A model generated the notes under the pieces. It was not told the origin of the DNA and did no database searches. It worked only from the letters and a program-made list of their open reading frames with translations. The position numbers were made by a program, and so were the translations under genes. Positions 16,185-18,420 of a stretch of DNA of 18,420 bases are shown here, piece by piece (the stretch's first letter is position 1; each line of letters opens with the position of its first letter). The DNA comes from Phycisphaerae bacterium. Its GTDB lineage: Bacteria; Planctomycetota; Phycisphaerae; UBA1845. The stretch lies in contig BQJS01000088.1 in NCBI GenBank assembly GCA_021604825.1, positions 1 to 18,420 on the forward strand. Reading direction: 5' to 3'.

Positions 16185-16616
16185 TTACTTTTGACCGCGG
16201 ATCTTGATGTTGCTCCGTCGATTCGATACGTCGTGGAGAGTCGTGTCCGCCAAGAAATATTCATACTCCCACTTGACTCTTTTCCAACGATCATGACCGG
16301 CACATGGGTCGTCATCACTGCACACGGCGTTTCCAAAAGGGCATCGACTCGGGGATGCTGCGACGGATTCGAAAGGGCTCAGCACTTCCTTAAGCCGAAT
16401 GTCTTTGGGGTCACGTGCTGCGCGAAATCCGCCGCCCTTTCCGGGAGATGCCAGAAGAACACGCACGCGCACCAGTTCTCGGAGAATGTTCTGGAGATAT
16501 TTCGGGGGCACGCATAATTCGTCAGCGATCCGGCGACCGGGGACGGGTTCGCCAACCGGTTGCTGAGCCAAAAAGACGGCAGCCCTCAATGCGTATTCGC
16601 TTGTGCGTGAAAGCAT
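16185..16616 (-). CDS. Rrf2-family transcriptional regulator with three Cys
   Basis: A 143-residue regulator of the Rrf2 family (IscR, NsrR, RirA), usually a repressor that senses iron-sulfur status or NO through an Fe-S cluster. The winged helix-turn-helix (SEYALRAAVFLAQQ, then RRIADELCVPPKYLQNILRELV) and the wing (LLASPGKGGGF) are typical. Possible cluster ligands lie in RCPFGNAVCSDDDPC, spaced C-x6-C-x5-C, close to but not identical with the C-x5-C-x5-C of IscR or C-x5-C-x7-C of NsrR. GGGAG precedes the ATG by about 6 bases. It is divergent from a paralogue 368 bases away and points toward the moaA pseudogene. Its target may be the nearby NO- and molybdenum-related genes (inference). Confidence 0.92.
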   Translation of the reverse strand: MLSRTSEYALRAAVFLAQQPVGEPVPGRRIADELCVPPKYLQNILRELVRVRVLLASPGKGGGFRAARDPKDIRLKEVLSPFESVAASPSRCPFGNAVCSDDDPCAGHDRWKRVKWEYEYFLADTTLHDVSNRRSNIKIRGQK

Positions 16617-16915
16617 GGGCGCTCCCTACTCAATAATGGATCCAATTGTCCATAAGTATGTCGATATATAGGCTCAGATCAAGGGTTTCGTGCGTTCTGA
16701 ATGTGCTCAAATACGACGCAATGGCAGCCTATCTTCCCGTGATTGCCGAGTTAGGATTCGCCCGAGATCCCTGTTTCTCACGGGCACTGTAGGTCTAATG
16801 CCTTATTTAATAGATGTTTATGGCAGTACGTTGTGATTTGCCTTGTTCCGAATCACTTTCTTGGACATGCCGCCATAGTTGACGCGGAGCGTTGTCCAAG
16901 GACACGGGTTTTCTC
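16617..16915. other. Divergent intergenic region of the two Rrf2 genes
   Basis: Upstream of the minus-strand regulator, ATGGA-N8-TCCAT (16636-16653) is a modest dyad that may be its operator. Around 16690-16790 a short plus-strand frame (KYDAMAAYLPVIAELGFARDP) ending in TAG looks protein-like and could be the end of a deleted gene; this is weak. Confidence 0.35.
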
Positions 16916-16959
16916 TTGACATACAGCCATTTAACCATATAGGTATGGTTAAATGGCTG
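16916..16959 (+). promoter_or_regulatory. Promoter with perfect 2x16-bp palindromic operator
   Basis: A consensus -35 TTGACA (16916-16921) is followed 16 bases on by a -10-like TATAGG (16938-16943). Overlapping the spacer and -10 is CAGCCATTTAACCATA (16924-16939), whose exact reverse complement occupies 16944-16959, with TAGG between. A repressor bound here would block RNA polymerase, so auto-repression by the downstream Rrf2 protein is the simplest reading. The same bases could also form an RNA hairpin. Confidence 0.8.
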
Positions 16960-16984
16960 ACGCAGCGATAGTGGAGTTGGTCGC

Positions 16985-17422
16985 ATGATCTCACTAACCG
17001 GCGAATACGCGATTTTGGCGACAGTCTATCTGACTAGACATTCAGACGAATGCCCTCTGCCTGCCAGACGCATCGCCGAGGATCTTCAAATACCCCGAAA
17101 GTATCTGTCGAGTGTGCTTCACGATCTTGTTCGGGCGGGTGTACTTGTGGCTTCACCGGGGAGAAGTGGCGGCTATCAGATGCAGCGCGAACCCAAAAAC
17201 GTGCGACTTCAGGAGGTCCTAGCGCCGTTCGAGTCGATGGCAGCGAAACGCGCCATTTTCCCCTTCGGTGATATTCAATGCAGTGATGACAATCGCTGTG
17301 CCGTTCACAAGCGGTGGAACTGCATCGATGCCGCTTATCGACACTTTATGGAAGAGACGTCTGTCTACGATGTCTCGATCGCCAAGTCAGCATCGGCTGA
17401 GTGTGTAGAGGGCCAGCAATAG
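16985..17422 (+). CDS. Rrf2-family transcriptional regulator, paralogue lacking the first Cys
   Basis: A 145-residue protein clearly paralogous to the divergent Rrf2 gene: GEYAILATVYLTRH, RRIAEDLQIPRKYLSSVLHDLV, then LVASPGRSGGY. The cluster segment reads AIFPFGDIQCSDDNRC, so the first of the three Cys of its neighbour is replaced by Phe and only the C-x5-C pair remains. It may hold a cluster with a non-Cys ligand, or sense by thiols alone. GGAG lies about 8 bases before the ATG. A perfect palindrome over its promoter suggests autoregulation. The genes downstream (50-residue ORF, GltD-like enzyme) face the same way and may be in the same transcript or regulon. Confidence 0.92.
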   Translation: MISLTGEYAILATVYLTRHSDECPLPARRIAEDLQIPRKYLSSVLHDLVRAGVLVASPGRSGGYQMQREPKNVRLQEVLAPFESMAAKRAIFPFGDIQCSDDNRCAVHKRWNCIDAAYRHFMEETSVYDVSIAKSASAECVEGQQ

Positions 17423-17530
17423 AAAAACACGTGGCGAAACACAATCGCGACAAGCGTAGCGCCTTAACGGCTTTCTCGCTTATGTGATGTTCGGCACATA
17501 TGGAAACTTTGTTAGCGATTCGGTGCGAAT

Positions 17531-17683
17531 ATGAAACTGCGGCATAACGGTCACCTCTTGATTTCAGATCGTCCGAACGAAGCTGAATCGACGCCAACTG
17601 GGTTTAATCGGCGTGAGTTTTTGAGCGAATGGGAAGCGCAGTCTGGTATTGCCAACCAAGCAATGAAGGGGCGGCGAATCTAA
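17531..17683 (+). CDS. Hypothetical 50-residue protein
   Basis: A short frame, MKLRHNGHLLISDRPNEAES followed by TPTGFNRREFLSEWEAQSGI and ending in KGRRI, lies 108 bases after the Rrf2 stop and 17 bases before the oxidoreductase start. NRREFL resembles a twin-arginine motif, but no hydrophobic segment follows, so it is not an export signal as it stands. The composition is protein-like but the ribosome site is weak. No family recognised. It competes with an N-terminal extension of the next gene in another frame, and only one of the two is likely to be translated. Confidence 0.4.
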   Translation: MKLRHNGHLLISDRPNEAESTPTGFNRREFLSEWEAQSGIANQAMKGRRI

Positions 17684-17700
17684 TTTCGCCCGATCGTTTC

Positions 17701-18420
17701 ATGCAGCAGTTTCAAGTCGAAATCCCGAACGACGAATATTGGCGAAAGCAGGTCAAGTGTCAGTACGCCTGTCCTGTGAACACCGACGCACGAGGGTACG
17801 TTCGCGCCATCGCCAGCGGCGACTTTGAATCCGCCTATCTAATTGCGAGGGGTCCGAACCCATTGGCCAGCATTTGCGGCCGTGTTTGCGGTGCCCCTTG
17901 TGAGGCGGCTTGTCGACGCGGCGACATCGACGCCGCCGTATCCATTCGCGCCCTCAAACGCTTTGTCACCGAACGATACGGTGCGGAATCGTTCAGCAAG
18001 GAAGCCCTCAAGCCCATCGAAATGTTGCGCCGCATTTTTGCGGGTCGCAAATCGCGGGAATGTCTTGGTGGTGAGGAACTGACTGCGATCGGTGATGAAT
18101 CCAACGACAACTTGCGACGGCCCAGCGTTGGAAAGAAAGTCGCGATCGTGGGATCTGGACCAGCCGGTTTAGCCTGCGCGCACGATCTTGCCCTCCTTGG
18201 GTATCAACCCACTGTGTTTGAAATGGAACCTGTGCCCGCGGGCATGCTGGCGGTGGGTATTCCGGAGTATCGGTTGCCGCGTGACTTGATCAAAGCCGAA
18301 GTTGAGGTGATTCGATCGCTGGGCGTTGAGTTCGTTTGTAACACGCAGGTAGGGAAAGACATCTCGCTCGCAAAGATCCGGACGGACTACGAGGCGACCG
18401 TAATCGCTGTTGGCGCGAAG
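17701..18420 (+). CDS. GltD-like FAD/NAD(P) oxidoreductase, 3' part beyond the window
   Basis: The frame is open to the right edge (240 residues seen). The N-terminal Fe-S domain of the glutamate-synthase-small-subunit/dihydropyrimidine-dehydrogenase type is clear: CQYACP (Cys20, Cys24) and the C-x3-C-x3-C-x3-C run ICGRVCGAPCEAACRRG (59-74). The FAD-binding GxGxxG (VGSGPAGLACAHDL, from residue 151) follows, then the typical PAGMLAVGIPEYRLPRDLIK. Such proteins pass electrons between NAD(P)H and a partner subunit, so it could be GltD or a redox module of a respiratory complex; the partner lies outside. About 50 residues between the two domains (90-140) are longer than I expect in GltD. The same frame is open upstream to an ATG at 17629 (adding WYCQPSNEGAANLISPDRF-like residues), so the start is uncertain. 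Confidence 0.85.
   Translation, partial: MQQFQVEIPNDEYWRKQVKCQYACPVNTDARGYVRAIASGDFESAYLIARGPNPLASICGRVCGAPCEAACRRGDIDAAVSIRALKRFVTERYGAESFSKEALKPIEMLRRIFAGRKSRECLGGEELTAIGDESNDNLRRPSVGKKVAIVGSGPAGLACAHDLALLGYQPTVFEMEPVPAGMLAVGIPEYRLPRDLIKAEVEVIRSLGVEFVCNTQVGKDISLAKIRTDYEATVIAVGAK

Overview
The window looks like a piece of a chromosome from a Planctomycetes-type bacterium (inference). The clues are a giant secreted protein ending in dockerin-like Asp/Asn calcium loops, a second decayed dockerin-type C-terminus, efflux proteins with unusual Cys/His repeats, and a moderate GC content. It is an accessory-looking region: intact stress and metal-handling genes are separated by clear genetic debris.

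Layout. Bases 1-1600 hold remnants: an 18-base match to the 3' end of a tRNA-Ser followed by a strong terminator, the C-terminal part of a site-specific recombinase, two stem-loops, and the broken end of a dockerin-type secreted protein on the minus strand. Bases 1598-4347 form a compact unit: a MerR-type promoter, a MerR regulator with the Cys triad spacing of mercury-sensing MerR, and a full-length quinol-dependent nitric oxide reductase (NorZ/qNOR) about 40 bases downstream. Bases 4591-10148 form a heavy-metal efflux unit: a good sigma70-like promoter, a small exported Cys-rich protein, a CusB/CzcB-type adaptor lipoprotein with two N-terminal Cys/His motifs, and a CusA/CzcA-type RND pump. 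No outer-membrane channel gene is present. Just after the pump lies the tail of an IS3-like transposase.

Bases 10945-15081 encode one 1378-residue secreted protein. Its centre is 20 uninterrupted 60-bp units, each with two invariant His and one invariant Trp. These are flanked by a jelly-roll-like domain on one side and Cys-rich and dockerin-like modules on the other. A strong terminator follows. After this come a moaA pseudogene (minus strand, with an in-frame TGA), two divergent Rrf2-family regulator paralogues, the second with a perfect 2x16-bp palindrome over its promoter, a 50-residue hypothetical ORF, and the start of a GltD-like FAD/NAD(P) oxidoreductase that runs off the right edge.

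How the genes may work together (inference): NO reductase, metal efflux, Rrf2 (NsrR/IscR-like) regulators and a molybdenum-cofactor gene remnant fit an organism exposed to nitrosative, low-oxygen and metal stress. The two points most worth attention are the HxxGxTWH tandem-repeat protein and the pairing of a mercury-type MerR with a nitric oxide reductase.
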